64,000 nucleotides of DNA, taken from contig CANMKE010000012.1 of NCBI GenBank assembly GCA_947498325.1, positions 59,165 through 123,164 on the forward strand, in the 5' to 3' direction. Below are positions 16,594 through 25,004 of the stretch, in pieces; position 1 is the first letter of the stretch; the number at the start of each line of letters is the position of its first letter. The notes under the pieces are model-generated. The model made no database searches, was not told where the DNA came from, and saw nothing but the letters and a program-made list of their open reading frames with translations. Source of the DNA: an uncultured Persicobacter sp. (GTDB taxonomy: Bacteria > Bacteroidota > Bacteroidia > Cytophagales > Cyclobacteriaceae). Position numbers and translations under genes: made by a program.

Positions 16594-17160
16594 TTATTTG
16601 CCCATCATCGCAGATTTCAATCCTTTGTCTGCTGGTTTGTTTCCTAACCAAATGCCGAACAAAGCTTTCTTGAATTCCATACCTTCGATGGTCGTTAATA
16701 ACTTTCCGTTTTTCAATATTTGTGTTCCTTTACCTGGAATATAATTGAAGTCGAAAGCGTCCTGCTTACTGATATCCTCAGAAAAGGCACCCATAAACTG
16801 ATCGATCTCTGACTTTAAAGCCTCGGTATTTCCATTGGTTGATGCCTCGAACCCTTCTTTGGTAGAGCTGTTGAATTTATCACGGGTTACCAAACCAGAA
16901 ATGATGGTCAATTTCACCGACTGTACTTCATCCGCGCCAACTACTCCAGCGGCATCTTTGGATGACGCGCCCAAATACAACGCACCAACATATAAATCCA
17001 TAAAATATTTAGAGCGAGTTCCCGCACCATTAAGGGTGAGTTTCTGCCCGTCAACAGTTGTGGTTGCTGGTAATTTCACGCCTGAAACCTCTTTCTGCGC
17101 CTTTGCCTGAAAAGCGAAAATCATCGCAAAAGCGACAAAAAATAGTTTAAGTGAGTTCAT
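16594..17160 (-). CDS. Exported chalcone-isomerase-like protein
   Basis: 188-residue protein with a signal peptide (about residues 1-21, ending AKA-QKE). The mature part matches the bacterial chalcone-isomerase-like family (CHI fold, Chalcone_3 type): the strand TTTVDGQKLTLNGAGTRSK, then YFMDLYVGALYL, and the terminal FKKALFGIWLGNKPAD. Bacterial members are not thought to act on flavonoids; fatty-acid or small ligand binding in the periplasm is a guess from the fold. The ATG at 17160 starts the signal peptide directly; another ATG lies three codons upstream. A perfect -7 element lies about 30 bases before the start. Confidence 0.88.
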   Translation of the reverse strand: MNSLKLFFVAFAMIFAFQAKAQKEVSGVKLPATTTVDGQKLTLNGAGTRSKYFMDLYVGALYLGASSKDAAGVVGADEVQSVKLTIISGLVTRDKFNSSTKEGFEASTNGNTEALKSEIDQFMGAFSEDISKQDAFDFNYIPGKGTQILKNGKLLTTIEGMEFKKALFGIWLGNKPADKGLKSAMMGK

Positions 17161-17192
17161 ATTGTTCATTTCAATAAGTTTATAATATTTTA

Positions 17193-17218
17193 CAAAGATA
17201 AATCTTTCATTATTCAAA
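17193..17218 (-). promoter_or_regulatory. Promoter of the chalcone-isomerase-like gene
   Basis: Minus-strand TATCTTTG (17193-17200) is a perfect -7 element. A TTTG at 17215-17218 lies only 14 bases away, short for a -33 box. Confidence 0.5.
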
Positions 17219-17393
17219 AAAAACTACCTGCAACCCTCGCCCATCAAATACCTTTTAATTATACCAATAATACCTGCTAAGTTTAAATTACTTCTGCGAA
17301 TAAAACCACACAATAGCACGCAGTTTCCATTAAGTTAGCGCTTAGTATCCAAAAAAGCACCTATTACAGGGAAAATAAATCTCCATTGGGCAT

Positions 17394-17415
17394 AAAAAAA
17401 CCCGCACGAGGCGGG
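17394..17415 (-). terminator. Terminator of the LysM gene
   Basis: On the minus strand a short stem CCCGC/GCGGG with a 5-base loop is followed by seven T. Confidence 0.75.
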
Positions 17416-17441
17416 ATTTAAGATCTATATTTTTGGATCGA

Positions 17442-18455
17442 TTAAGGCACATAGGTTACCTCTACAGGGAACCGCTGATCGAATGCGCCCAATCGTTCAT
17501 AAGCTGTTTTACTCAGGCTGATCACCAATTTCTTGTTGTCGCCTGTAGGAGGCAACTTTCCAATCACACGAACAAAAACACTGCGATTGTTCATGTCATT
17601 TCTTACCTGCATAATTGTTCCAACGGGTGCCGTAGGGTGCAGGGCCAAATATTTTTTAGTGTCCTCAGAGCCTGTCATAATTCCTGACATTCCGCGTTCA
17701 ACCACTTTCTTGAACTCCGAGCCATCCTGAATTTCTTCGCGGGAATAAGGGATTTCCTTCACCGGCTTATCACTCTTTGCCGCTGTTGCTGGCAATGTTT
17801 TCGTTGGGCTGGCGGTTTCTTTCTTGGCAGGAACATTAACTTCAGCCACCACAACTGGACTGGCTTCTGCTTTTCCCAAACCAACAATCAACTCCTGCCC
17901 CACATCAAGCGAGTTGCCTTTCATGGCGTTCCACGATTTGATATTCGCTACCGAAACCTGATATTTCTGAGCAATGGCATAGAGGGTTTCTCCTCGCTGT
18001 ACCTTATGCTTTTTACTGTTCGCCTTGGCAATTTCACTCGCCACCTTTACCGCATCAGCGCCATCAGATGGGATTTTAAGTTCTTGTCCGGCAGTTAGCG
18101 CAGTAGATTTCAAGTTATTATACTGAATCAACTGATTAGCGCTGACATTATATTGTCTTGAAATACTGTACAATGTTTCCGCAGATTTCACGACATGGAC
18201 TTTCTTCGATGCGGTCGCCTGTGCGGTGCCTGCTGGCACTTTAATCGTTTGGCCAGCCGCAATATTATTGGTCAGGCCAGGGTTCAGCTCTTCAAGCTCC
18301 TTAACAGAAGCATGGTACTGCCTGGCAATGGAGTAAAGGGTTTGCCCCTTTTGAATCGTATGGGTTTTTATCGCTTGCGCTGAGGCATCGGCGACATTAA
18401 ACGTGAATGCAAGTAGGAATGCAGAAACTGCAACTGCTATTTTTTTACAGTTCAT
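17442..18455 (-). CDS. Secreted protein with three LysM domains and RlpA-like barrel
   Basis: 337 residues. A signal peptide (about residues 1-27) is followed by three LysM peptidoglycan-binding domains, each opening with a form of HxxxKGETLYxIAxxY (around residues 33, 87 and 151). A Pro/Ala/Lys-rich linker follows. The C-terminal domain (about residues 255-337) has APVGTIMQVRN, VFVRVIGKLP and ISLSKTAYERLG, resembling the double-psi beta-barrel of RlpA. It is likely a cell-wall-associated protein acting on or organising peptidoglycan; lytic activity is not shown by the sequence. The start at 18455 overlaps the end of the upstream gene by 11 bases, suggesting translational coupling. An ATG ten codons earlier would spoil the signal peptide. 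Confidence 0.85.
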   Translation of the reverse strand: MNCKKIAVAVSAFLLAFTFNVADASAQAIKTHTIQKGQTLYSIARQYHASVKELEELNPGLTNNIAAGQTIKVPAGTAQATASKKVHVVKSAETLYSISRQYNVSANQLIQYNNLKSTALTAGQELKIPSDGADAVKVASEIAKANSKKHKVQRGETLYAIAQKYQVSVANIKSWNAMKGNSLDVGQELIVGLGKAEASPVVVAEVNVPAKKETASPTKTLPATAAKSDKPVKEIPYSREEIQDGSEFKKVVERGMSGIMTGSEDTKKYLALHPTAPVGTIMQVRNDMNNRSVFVRVIGKLPPTGDNKKLVISLSKTAYERLGAFDQRFPVEVTYVP

Positions 18456-19218
18456 ATATAGACAACTGGTTATGACGGTTGACAAAAATCAACTGACCGA
18501 AAAGAACAAAAAAACTCTGAAGTGCTACTGTTGGCAGCGAAGTACCTAAAATATCATGGTGGAGCACTGTTCCTTCACGATCAAAAATGTGAAGTTTGTT
18601 AATCAAATTTTCACCTTCGTAAATATAGTAAGAAATTATAATTCGTCCATCAGATTGAAAATAATCGATTGCTTTTACCGCAAAATCGCCAACTTTTTTC
18701 GACAAAAAGCGGTGGACCTGCTCAAAGTGGGTAGTCCCTTCCACATAATGCGATATTTCGGCGGATTTATCACCATTCTCGTGGTCAGCAACTTTTTCCT
18801 GCGATAAATAACTCGCCGCTGCGGTATCCATGTTTATTTTGGCGAATTTCCCCTCATCCCCTTCAATAAAGTGCCCATAAATCCAAGGCTGATCCACCCT
18901 GTTGGGCAAGAATTTATCCACCTCCCAGAGAATTTCCTGCGCATGCGTATCGAGCAACCATAGTTTTTTGGTCTGCGGATTGGCATGATCCTCATAGCTG
19001 CGCACCAATAATTTTGCCCCAATGACCGCATCAAGCGTTACCCACCACTTTTCGGGCATCTCAAAAGGGCCATGCATTTCCCCTTCAGGGGTAATGAGTG
19101 CAAAGTTAGCTTGCAGGCTGTCCTGTTCCCTGAATTCTAAACCGATCGTACCACTATGCACATCTGCCTGAAGCTTCCATAACCTGGCGGGCAGCTCAAT
19201 GATTTGTAATTTGCTCAA
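18445..19218 (-). CDS. Conserved uncharacterised protein, possibly DUF4905
   Basis: 257 residues, with no signal peptide or membrane segment. It reads as a beta-rich protein of repeated strands with aromatic residues (ARLWKLQAD, KLWLLDTHAQEILWEVD, YFQSDGRIIISYYIYEGENL), like an incomplete propeller. I tentatively associate it with the Bacteroidota family DUF4905 and do not know its function. Its 3' end overlaps the LysM gene start by 11 bases, so the two form one unit. Confidence 0.75.
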   Translation of the reverse strand: MSKLQIIELPARLWKLQADVHSGTIGLEFREQDSLQANFALITPEGEMHGPFEMPEKWWVTLDAVIGAKLLVRSYEDHANPQTKKLWLLDTHAQEILWEVDKFLPNRVDQPWIYGHFIEGDEGKFAKINMDTAAASYLSQEKVADHENGDKSAEISHYVEGTTHFEQVHRFLSKKVGDFAVKAIDYFQSDGRIIISYYIYEGENLINKLHIFDREGTVLHHDILGTSLPTVALQSFFVLFGQLIFVNRHNQLSIYEL

Positions 19219-19384
19219 AATTGGCGATTTTTAACCGAAAACAATTATCCTGCTCAAAAGAGCATTTTTATTAACGTTGTGTTAGATTATTCAAGGATAA
19301 TACTTTTATTCATTATAATAAAGAATTCAGTACCCTTTCAACAGGTATCCACTTAATAAGATCAACCACCTGATATTTATATTC

Positions 19385-20731
19385 ATGAAATTCAACCAAA
19401 CAGGCCGATTCAGGCCTATCTCCCTGACTTTACTTTTCATGCTTGTTCAGCTTACCTGCTGGGCGCAGACGAAAGTTTTTGTCATGAAAATTGACAGCGA
19501 AATTGACCCAAGAATGAACCGCTATGTTGATCTCGCTTTCAAAGAAGCTGATGCCCAACAATCGGATGTGGTCGTTATTGAAATGGATACTTACGGTGGG
19601 GCGGTGAATGATGCTGACGATATCCGCACGAGGATCCTGAATTACGAACAGCCCGTTTATGTATTCATTAATAAAGATGCTGCCTCGGCTGGGGCGCTTA
19701 TTTCGCTGGCCTGCGACAGCATTTACATGACCCAGGGCGCAAGTATTGGTGCGGCCACCGTTGTGGTACAGACTGGCGAGGCTGCTCCCGACAAATATCA
19801 GTCTTATATGCGCTCGATTATGCGCTCCACGGCAGAAGCCAAAGGCCGCGACCCAAAAATTGCGGAAGCGATGGTTGATCAGTCGCTGTATATCAAGGAC
19901 CTTTCAGACTCAGGAAAAGTGCTCACGCTTTCCACCTCAGAAGCTATCAAGTGGAAAATTGCGACTGGTGAGGCGGAGAATATCCCCGAGCTGCTCGAAA
20001 GGGCTGGTATTGATGATTATCAGCTCAGCCATTATGAACTTTCTGCCACAGAAAAAATCATTGCTTTCTTTTTAAATCCTATGATCAGTGGTGTGCTCAT
20101 CATGATCATTTTAGGAGGAATTTATTTCGAGCTCCAAACGCCTGGTGTTGGTTTTCCAATAGCGGCAAGTACGATTGCCCTGACCCTCTACCTGGTCCCT
20201 CACTATTTACATGGCCTGGCACAATACTGGGAGATCCTGATGTTCATTATTGGCGTCGGCTTGTTGGCGGCGGAAATATTTGTGATCCCAGGTTTTGGTT
20301 TTGCGGGGATCTCTGGCCTGATCCTGATTCTTGCAGCCCTCGGGCTTGGGATGGTCAGCAACGATTTCTTTAACTTTGACCACGTCCCGACCACACAAAT
20401 CAATAATGCAATTACCGCAGTGCTGCTTGCTTTTGGGCTGACGACCCTACTGCTTTTGGTGATGAGCTTCAGGCTTCACAAATCATCTTTTATTCATAAA
20501 ATCGCATTGCAGGACACCCAGGATTCTGATGAGGGATACACCGTAAATACCTACGAGCATAATTTGGTAGGCCTACAGGGGCAAGCCTACACCATCCTGA
20601 GACCGAGCGGAAAAGTGGAAATTGAGGGCAAGATTTATGATGCTTTTACTCGCGGCGATTATATTGAAGCCAATAGCACCATTGAGGTCATCAGTCAGGA
20701 AAGTAATACTCTGAAAGTAAAGAAAGTTTAA
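19385..20731 (+). CDS. NfeD-family membrane protein with ClpP-like serine protease domain
   Basis: 448 residues. After a signal peptide (about residues 1-27) comes a ClpP-fold protease domain with TYGGAVNDADDIRTRI and AASAGALIS, where Ser 101 is the candidate nucleophile. Four or five membrane segments (about residues 230-370) follow, then a cytosolic OB-fold NfeD domain (GLQGQAYTILRPSGKVEIEG). Long NfeD proteins are thought to process membrane proteins and often pair with an SPFH/stomatin gene; none is adjacent here. It is a single gene with a strong terminator. Confidence 0.9.
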   Translation: MKFNQTGRFRPISLTLLFMLVQLTCWAQTKVFVMKIDSEIDPRMNRYVDLAFKEADAQQSDVVVIEMDTYGGAVNDADDIRTRILNYEQPVYVFINKDAASAGALISLACDSIYMTQGASIGAATVVVQTGEAAPDKYQSYMRSIMRSTAEAKGRDPKIAEAMVDQSLYIKDLSDSGKVLTLSTSEAIKWKIATGEAENIPELLERAGIDDYQLSHYELSATEKIIAFFLNPMISGVLIMIILGGIYFELQTPGVGFPIAASTIALTLYLVPHYLHGLAQYWEILMFIIGVGLLAAEIFVIPGFGFAGISGLILILAALGLGMVSNDFFNFDHVPTTQINNAITAVLLAFGLTTLLLLVMSFRLHKSSFIHKIALQDTQDSDEGYTVNTYEHNLVGLQGQAYTILRPSGKVEIEGKIYDAFTRGDYIEANSTIEVISQESNTLKVKKV

Positions 20732-20735
20732 AAGA

Positions 20736-20772
20736 AAAAAAGGCGTGCCCCAAACAGGAACACGCCTTTTTT
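20736..20772 (+). terminator. Bidirectional terminator
   Basis: Stem AGGCGTG/CACGCCT, extended by A/T runs, with a 13-base loop, between convergent NfeD and DUF418 genes. Confidence 0.88.
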
Positions 20773-20791
20773 ATGTATTTATCTTTTCGCT

Positions 20792-22048
20792 TTAGGCCGT
20801 TTGTTGTGCCATGCGTTTTTGTTCAGCAATCGTTGATCTGCGGATAGGGAACATGGTTTTATAGGTCAGGCATCTCCATCCCCACTCCAATGGTCCGAAA
20901 GCGAAAACCTTCAACCAAATTCTACTGAAGGCGATTTGGAAGGCATAAAAACCAACGGCCACGATCCAGATTTGTGTCAGGCTCCACTGCCCAAAGTAAC
21001 CAAAGCCTACTCCGTAGAATAAAACAATTCCGAAAATAGTATGTGAAAGGTAGTTTGTAAAAGACATCCGACCAACGTCTGTCAGTCCCTGCAATGCTTT
21101 TTTTCCAAAATTTGATTCGTAAGTAACCACCAACAAACACACATACGACAAGCTTAACAATACCTGTCCGGGCACCTCAATCGCTTTGAAGAGAATATCA
21201 CTCCACTGCGTAGGAATAGCTGACATGCTGCCTCCGATAAGGTATTTACCGGTTAAAGTAAGTGCTATACCAGGAATGAAGAATTTCCAGAAATTGACGC
21301 CTTTTTTAGCGGTAGTATTGAAGAAATTCTGCTCTGCCAAATAGTAGCCCATCAGGAATAAGCCCAGCACTTTCGTTGGTCGGCCCATAGGAACAAAATC
21401 GAACCAGCGCCACATGATATTGTGGGCATTTACTTTCAGTGTTGTCAACCAATCGCCAGACATAAATGCGGCAGAAACTGCCTCAGGTGCCATATCTATA
21501 TAGTGCTTTTTCGCCAGCGCCACATCTGGCACTCCATAACCTGGAGCCACATACATCAGGATCACATCCAACACCAAAGAGCTCATCAGCAAAATCATAC
21601 TGACCTTCAACAAATTTTCTTTGGTCAGGTTTCTTAGCTCAAGCAAGATGAAACCCATCATTCCATAAAGCATCAGGATATCTCCCGACCAGAAAATCAT
21701 GTGAATAAATCCGAATAAAATCAGAAAGCTCATTCTTCGGCGGTAAACATCGACAAATGGCTTTTGATCTGCCTGATTTTTAAATTTCTTAAACTGAAAA
21801 TAAAAACCAATACCAAAAAGAAGGGAAAAGATCGTGTAAAATTTGGTGTCGATAAACACACTCAGGAAAGTCGATATGTAGGAGTCAAATTCGTGCCATT
21901 TCAACCCTTCCATGGCAGTAAAGGGGATGAATTTGTAACCACTCCATGAAAGGATGTTGGCAAACAAAATTCCTAAAATGGCAAAGCCTCTTAGTGCATC
22001 AACCGACGCTACTCGCTGACTCGATGCGGTGGGTTTTATTGTACTCAT
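20792..22048 (-). CDS. DUF418 family polytopic membrane protein (YeiB-like)
   Basis: 418 residues with about nine or ten hydrophobic segments. The N-terminal RVASVDALRGFAILGILFANI is the acyltransferase-3-like opening of this family. The C-terminal part, with GRMSFTNYLSHTIFGIVLFYG and FGPLEWGWRCLTY, is the DUF418 domain. It acts in the inner membrane; function in the family is unknown, though transport or modification of a membrane-bound group is suspected. Translation probably starts at the ATG at 22048. A second in-frame ATG at 22087 would add 13 residues. Confidence 0.88.
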   Translation of the reverse strand: MSTIKPTASSQRVASVDALRGFAILGILFANILSWSGYKFIPFTAMEGLKWHEFDSYISTFLSVFIDTKFYTIFSLLFGIGFYFQFKKFKNQADQKPFVDVYRRRMSFLILFGFIHMIFWSGDILMLYGMMGFILLELRNLTKENLLKVSMILLMSSLVLDVILMYVAPGYGVPDVALAKKHYIDMAPEAVSAAFMSGDWLTTLKVNAHNIMWRWFDFVPMGRPTKVLGLFLMGYYLAEQNFFNTTAKKGVNFWKFFIPGIALTLTGKYLIGGSMSAIPTQWSDILFKAIEVPGQVLLSLSYVCLLVVTYESNFGKKALQGLTDVGRMSFTNYLSHTIFGIVLFYGVGFGYFGQWSLTQIWIVAVGFYAFQIAFSRIWLKVFAFGPLEWGWRCLTYKTMFPIRRSTIAEQKRMAQQTA

Positions 22049-22237
22049 ACAGGGTTGTTGTTGTTTTATGATTGATTTATTACACATAATATGCCAAAAT
22101 CAACACTTTAAAAAGACATTAAAGAATAAATTCAAACTATATCCCAAAACAGTCTAAAAAAACCATGACAACACCCTCAATAATTCAAAATAAGCCTCTT
22201 ATTCAACCACGAATAAGTCAAAAAGTCCCGAAATGAT

Positions 22238-23080
22238 CTAATTTCCTACAAAAATATCTAATAACGATCTTACCTCGTTGGTGCGTTCAGTATCCCCTAA
22301 TTTTTTAAAAGAAAATATCAAATTTCGAAGACTGCGAATAATGATGGCCTGATGTGAACAAGGCTCGAAATACACGGGGTCGATCTTGATATGAAGATGG
22401 CGGACATATTCCTGTAGGTCTTCTTTGGAGAATATCAATCCCTTATTAAAAGCATTGATATAAAAAGGTGTGGTTTCGTGCGGGTAAATCAGGACAAACA
22501 GGTTGGGGAGGTTGACCCCTGCAATCGGCATCCCGAGTTTTTTAGCTACCAGATAATACACGGCACATAAGCTGATCGGATTCCCCCTCTTGTGGTTCAA
22601 CACCTGATTGATCATCGAGTTGGCCGGATTGTGAAAGTTACGGCTGTTGGGGCCAAAACCCATTTGGTCGAAGAGCACTTCATTGATGGCTTTCACTTGT
22701 TTAATGGGGTGACCATCGGGATTGAACTGGTGCCGTACAGCACGAACGATCATGTCAATATCATCCCTGAGTTCCTCCAATACTACATCTGGATAGGAAT
22801 AGCGCGCAATCCAGTAAAGCCCTTCGAGTAAATCTTTCTGATCTCCCGCTTTCCAGGCAGCCATGCCTTCCGTAACGGCGATGAACTGTAACTGATGCAG
22901 GATATCGCCCACCCGCATTTGCAAAGGAGAATCAAAAGGCGCGTCGGCCCATGCCTGTTCCAGCATAGGCAACACATCTGTGCCCATCGACATAATTTTA
23001 TCAGAAATCTGCCCTGAGATCGTCAGGTCCTCATCATCCAAAAGCGATACCATCGCCTTAAATTCTTGCTCATTCACCAT
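22238..23080 (-). CDS. SirB1/transglutaminase-like protein
   Basis: 280 residues, cytoplasmic. The central block NEVLFDQMGFGPNSRNF, then LNHKRGNPISLCAVYYLVAKKLGMPIAGVNLPNLFVL, is the hallmark of the transglutaminase-like superfamily 2 found in SirB1. The Cys in SLCAVY stands where the catalytic Cys of transglutaminases would be. The N-terminal 90 residues look like helical repeats. A C-terminal tetratricopeptide-like tail common in the family is short here (RSLRNLIFSFKKLGDTERT). The biochemical role is unknown. Confidence 0.85.
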   Translation of the reverse strand: MVNEQEFKAMVSLLDDEDLTISGQISDKIMSMGTDVLPMLEQAWADAPFDSPLQMRVGDILHQLQFIAVTEGMAAWKAGDQKDLLEGLYWIARYSYPDVVLEELRDDIDMIVRAVRHQFNPDGHPIKQVKAINEVLFDQMGFGPNSRNFHNPANSMINQVLNHKRGNPISLCAVYYLVAKKLGMPIAGVNLPNLFVLIYPHETTPFYINAFNKGLIFSKEDLQEYVRHLHIKIDPVYFEPCSHQAIIIRSLRNLIFSFKKLGDTERTNEVRSLLDIFVGN

Positions 23081-23131
23081 TGTACCGTAGTCCGTCGTTC
23101 TCCCTCATTTATTAAAAAGAACAATGTAATC

Positions 23132-23164
23132 AAAAAAGGGTTTCTTTACGACAAGAAACCCTTT
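23132..23164 (-). terminator. Terminator of the MlaD-like gene
   Basis: Stem AAAGGGTTTCTT/AAGAAACCCTTT around a 6-base loop, with a T-run on the minus strand. Confidence 0.85.
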
Positions 23165-23203
23165 AATGTAATATTTTAAATGCGTTAAAGCCAAATACAA
23201 GCC

Positions 23204-24163
23204 TTATTCTGCGGTTTCAGTATCAACGGCGCTTTTCACTTCCTTGGGTGCTTTATCCTTCTTTCCAAAAACAGAAAAATGTACATAGCGTTTTGGGTGC
23301 GCTTTAAGGTCCATCAGCAGGCTGTCCATCGATTGTACCGTATGATTGACGTTGTTGTACAACTGTTCGTCTTTCATCAGTTTACCCATACTGCCATTGC
23401 CGTTGTTCACATTATCAAGTACTGCCTGCAAGGATGCCAGATTTTTATCCAGTGCCTCCACGGTTTTCGATAGGTCTGTTTTGGCCATATCAGTGCTCAG
23501 CTTATTGAGGTTTTCCAAAGTAGGTTGCAGATCCGCCAAGGAACGGTTCAGCAGGTAGGTTGTTTGCGCCAAATTGCCCACCAGCTGCGTAATTTTTACC
23601 TGGTTCGCCACAATCAGAGAATCAACACTCGAAGACGTTTTTGTGAAGGAGTGCATCATGTTTTTCGCTTCCGCCCCACTGCCCTGAAAGTCGGTCATGA
23701 GTTTGTCCAGCTTTTCCACCAAAGGCGCGGCTTGATCAGCCACCAGTGCGGTAAAAGGTTTGTCGGCCATCGAGAGCACTCGCGAACCATCCTCTAAAGG
23801 CTGGGTGATATTAGGCTCAATATTTAGATTGATCACTTTACTGCCCAGCAGTCCGTTGCTGGAAAGTTCGGCAACGGTCTTGGGACCAATAGCCACATCA
23901 TTTTTTATCAACAACTCTACTTTCAGCTTATTGCCTTCATCGTGCATAATGTCGATATGAGAAACCATTCCCACATTCAGGCCATTGACCATCACAGGGT
24001 TGGAAGCTACCAGGCCATCTACGTTTTCATAAACAGCATAATAGGTCCTCGATGAGGAAAAGAAATTAATGCCTTTGAGAAACCTCAAGCCGACATATAA
24101 TAAAGCAAAAGCAATGACGACCATCGCGCCCACTTTCAGTTCTTTACTTTTAAATTTACTCAA
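23204..24163 (-). CDS. MlaD/MCE-domain lipid-transport protein
   Basis: 319 residues: one N-terminal membrane anchor (about residues 11-29) and a single MCE domain (about 37-120, with VNGLNVGMVSHIDI and VAELSSNGLLGSKVINLNI). A long amphipathic coiled region of Leu/Asn-rich heptads follows. MlaD-type proteins form hexameric rings in the periplasm that carry phospholipids for an ABC transporter; the MlaE and MlaF partners are not in this window. The gene starts 11 bases after the amidase stop, so the two are co-transcribed. Confidence 0.92.
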   Translation of the reverse strand: MSKFKSKELKVGAMVVIAFALLYVGLRFLKGINFFSSSRTYYAVYENVDGLVASNPVMVNGLNVGMVSHIDIMHDEGNKLKVELLIKNDVAIGPKTVAELSSNGLLGSKVINLNIEPNITQPLEDGSRVLSMADKPFTALVADQAAPLVEKLDKLMTDFQGSGAEAKNMMHSFTKTSSSVDSLIVANQVKITQLVGNLAQTTYLLNRSLADLQPTLENLNKLSTDMAKTDLSKTVEALDKNLASLQAVLDNVNNGNGSMGKLMKDEQLYNNVNHTVQSMDSLLMDLKAHPKRYVHFSVFGKKDKAPKEVKSAVDTETAE

Positions 24164-24174
24164 AACTAAATTTA

Positions 24175-24987
24175 TTAAATTGATTCTATCTCTTTTTTAT
24201 AATCACGAAAGGCTCGATAGATACCTGATGCGATATAGGTCTGCCCCAAAGGGTCTCCCAAATATTTTTCTTCTTTGGGGTTACTCAGGAATCCCGTCTC
24301 CACCAGAACACTCGGCATCGAGGTTCTCCACAACACTACAAAACCGGCTTGTTTTACTCCCCGGCTATGTCTTCCAACCCTTCGTTTAAACTGACCTTCA
24401 ATTTTCGATGCTAAATTAAGACTATTGTCCGAATATGCACTCAAGTAAAGGTTAAATAATATATACGATTCTGGGGAGTTGGGATCAAAACCATCATAAT
24501 TATTATTATAATCATCCTCCATAAGCATAGAACTGTTCTCCCGCATGGCCACATTCAGGTTGCCTTTGCTGGAATGCAGCCCCATCGTGTAGGTTTCAGT
24601 ACCGTGAACCCCATCGTTATGAGGCGAAGAATTACAGTGAATAGAAATAAATACGTCAGCATTATTTTTATTGGCAATTAACGCCCGATCGTTTAATTCT
24701 ACAAAATGATCGGAATCCCGGGTATAAATGACCTTCACATCGGGTAAATTCTCCTTGATGATCTTGCCGAGTTTCAATGCAACACTCAGCGCTACATCTT
24801 TCTCCTTCAAGAGCTTACCATGGGTCCCCTGATCCTTACCACCGTGACCGGCATCAATAACAACGGTCTTCACACTGTATCTATGTGTGTTCAGGGTCGT
24901 ATAGGACATCAGGACAAATCCTATAGAGAGTAAAAATAGTATGCTAAGATTTTTCAATTTTTTTCGCTTGGTATGGCATAAACACAT
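24175..24987 (-). CDS. N-acetylmuramoyl-L-alanine amidase (Amidase_3)
   Basis: 270 residues. A short N-terminal hydrophobic segment (about residues 12-30) is followed by the zinc amidase domain. DAGHGG supplies the first Zn-binding His, LLKEKD the Glu, and SIHCNSS the second His; VETGFLSNPKEE carries the catalytic Glu. It cleaves the amide bond between MurNAc and the stem peptide and acts outside the inner membrane in cell separation. The ATG at 24987 lies only 17 bases from the divergent LptD-like start. A TTG ten codons later is an alternative that would leave more room for promoters. Confidence 0.93.
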   Translation of the reverse strand: MCLCHTKRKKLKNLSILFLLSIGFVLMSYTTLNTHRYSVKTVVIDAGHGGKDQGTHGKLLKEKDVALSVALKLGKIIKENLPDVKVIYTRDSDHFVELNDRALIANKNNADVFISIHCNSSPHNDGVHGTETYTMGLHSSKGNLNVAMRENSSMLMEDDYNNNYDGFDPNSPESYILFNLYLSAYSDNSLNLASKIEGQFKRRVGRHSRGVKQAGFVVLWRTSMPSVLVETGFLSNPKEEKYLGDPLGQTYIASGIYRAFRDYKKEIESI

Positions 24988-25004
24988 TAACTTTACACAA
25001 AATT

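Noticed and set aside
17442..18455. LysM protein as part of a contractile injection or phage lysis system
   Set aside because: It has a signal peptide and three LysM domains, and no sheath, tube, baseplate or holin gene lies nearby.
24955..24987. Promoter-like elements for the amidase
   Set aside because: Only a 7 of 8 match to the -7 element with no partner box was found, so it was not listed as a feature.
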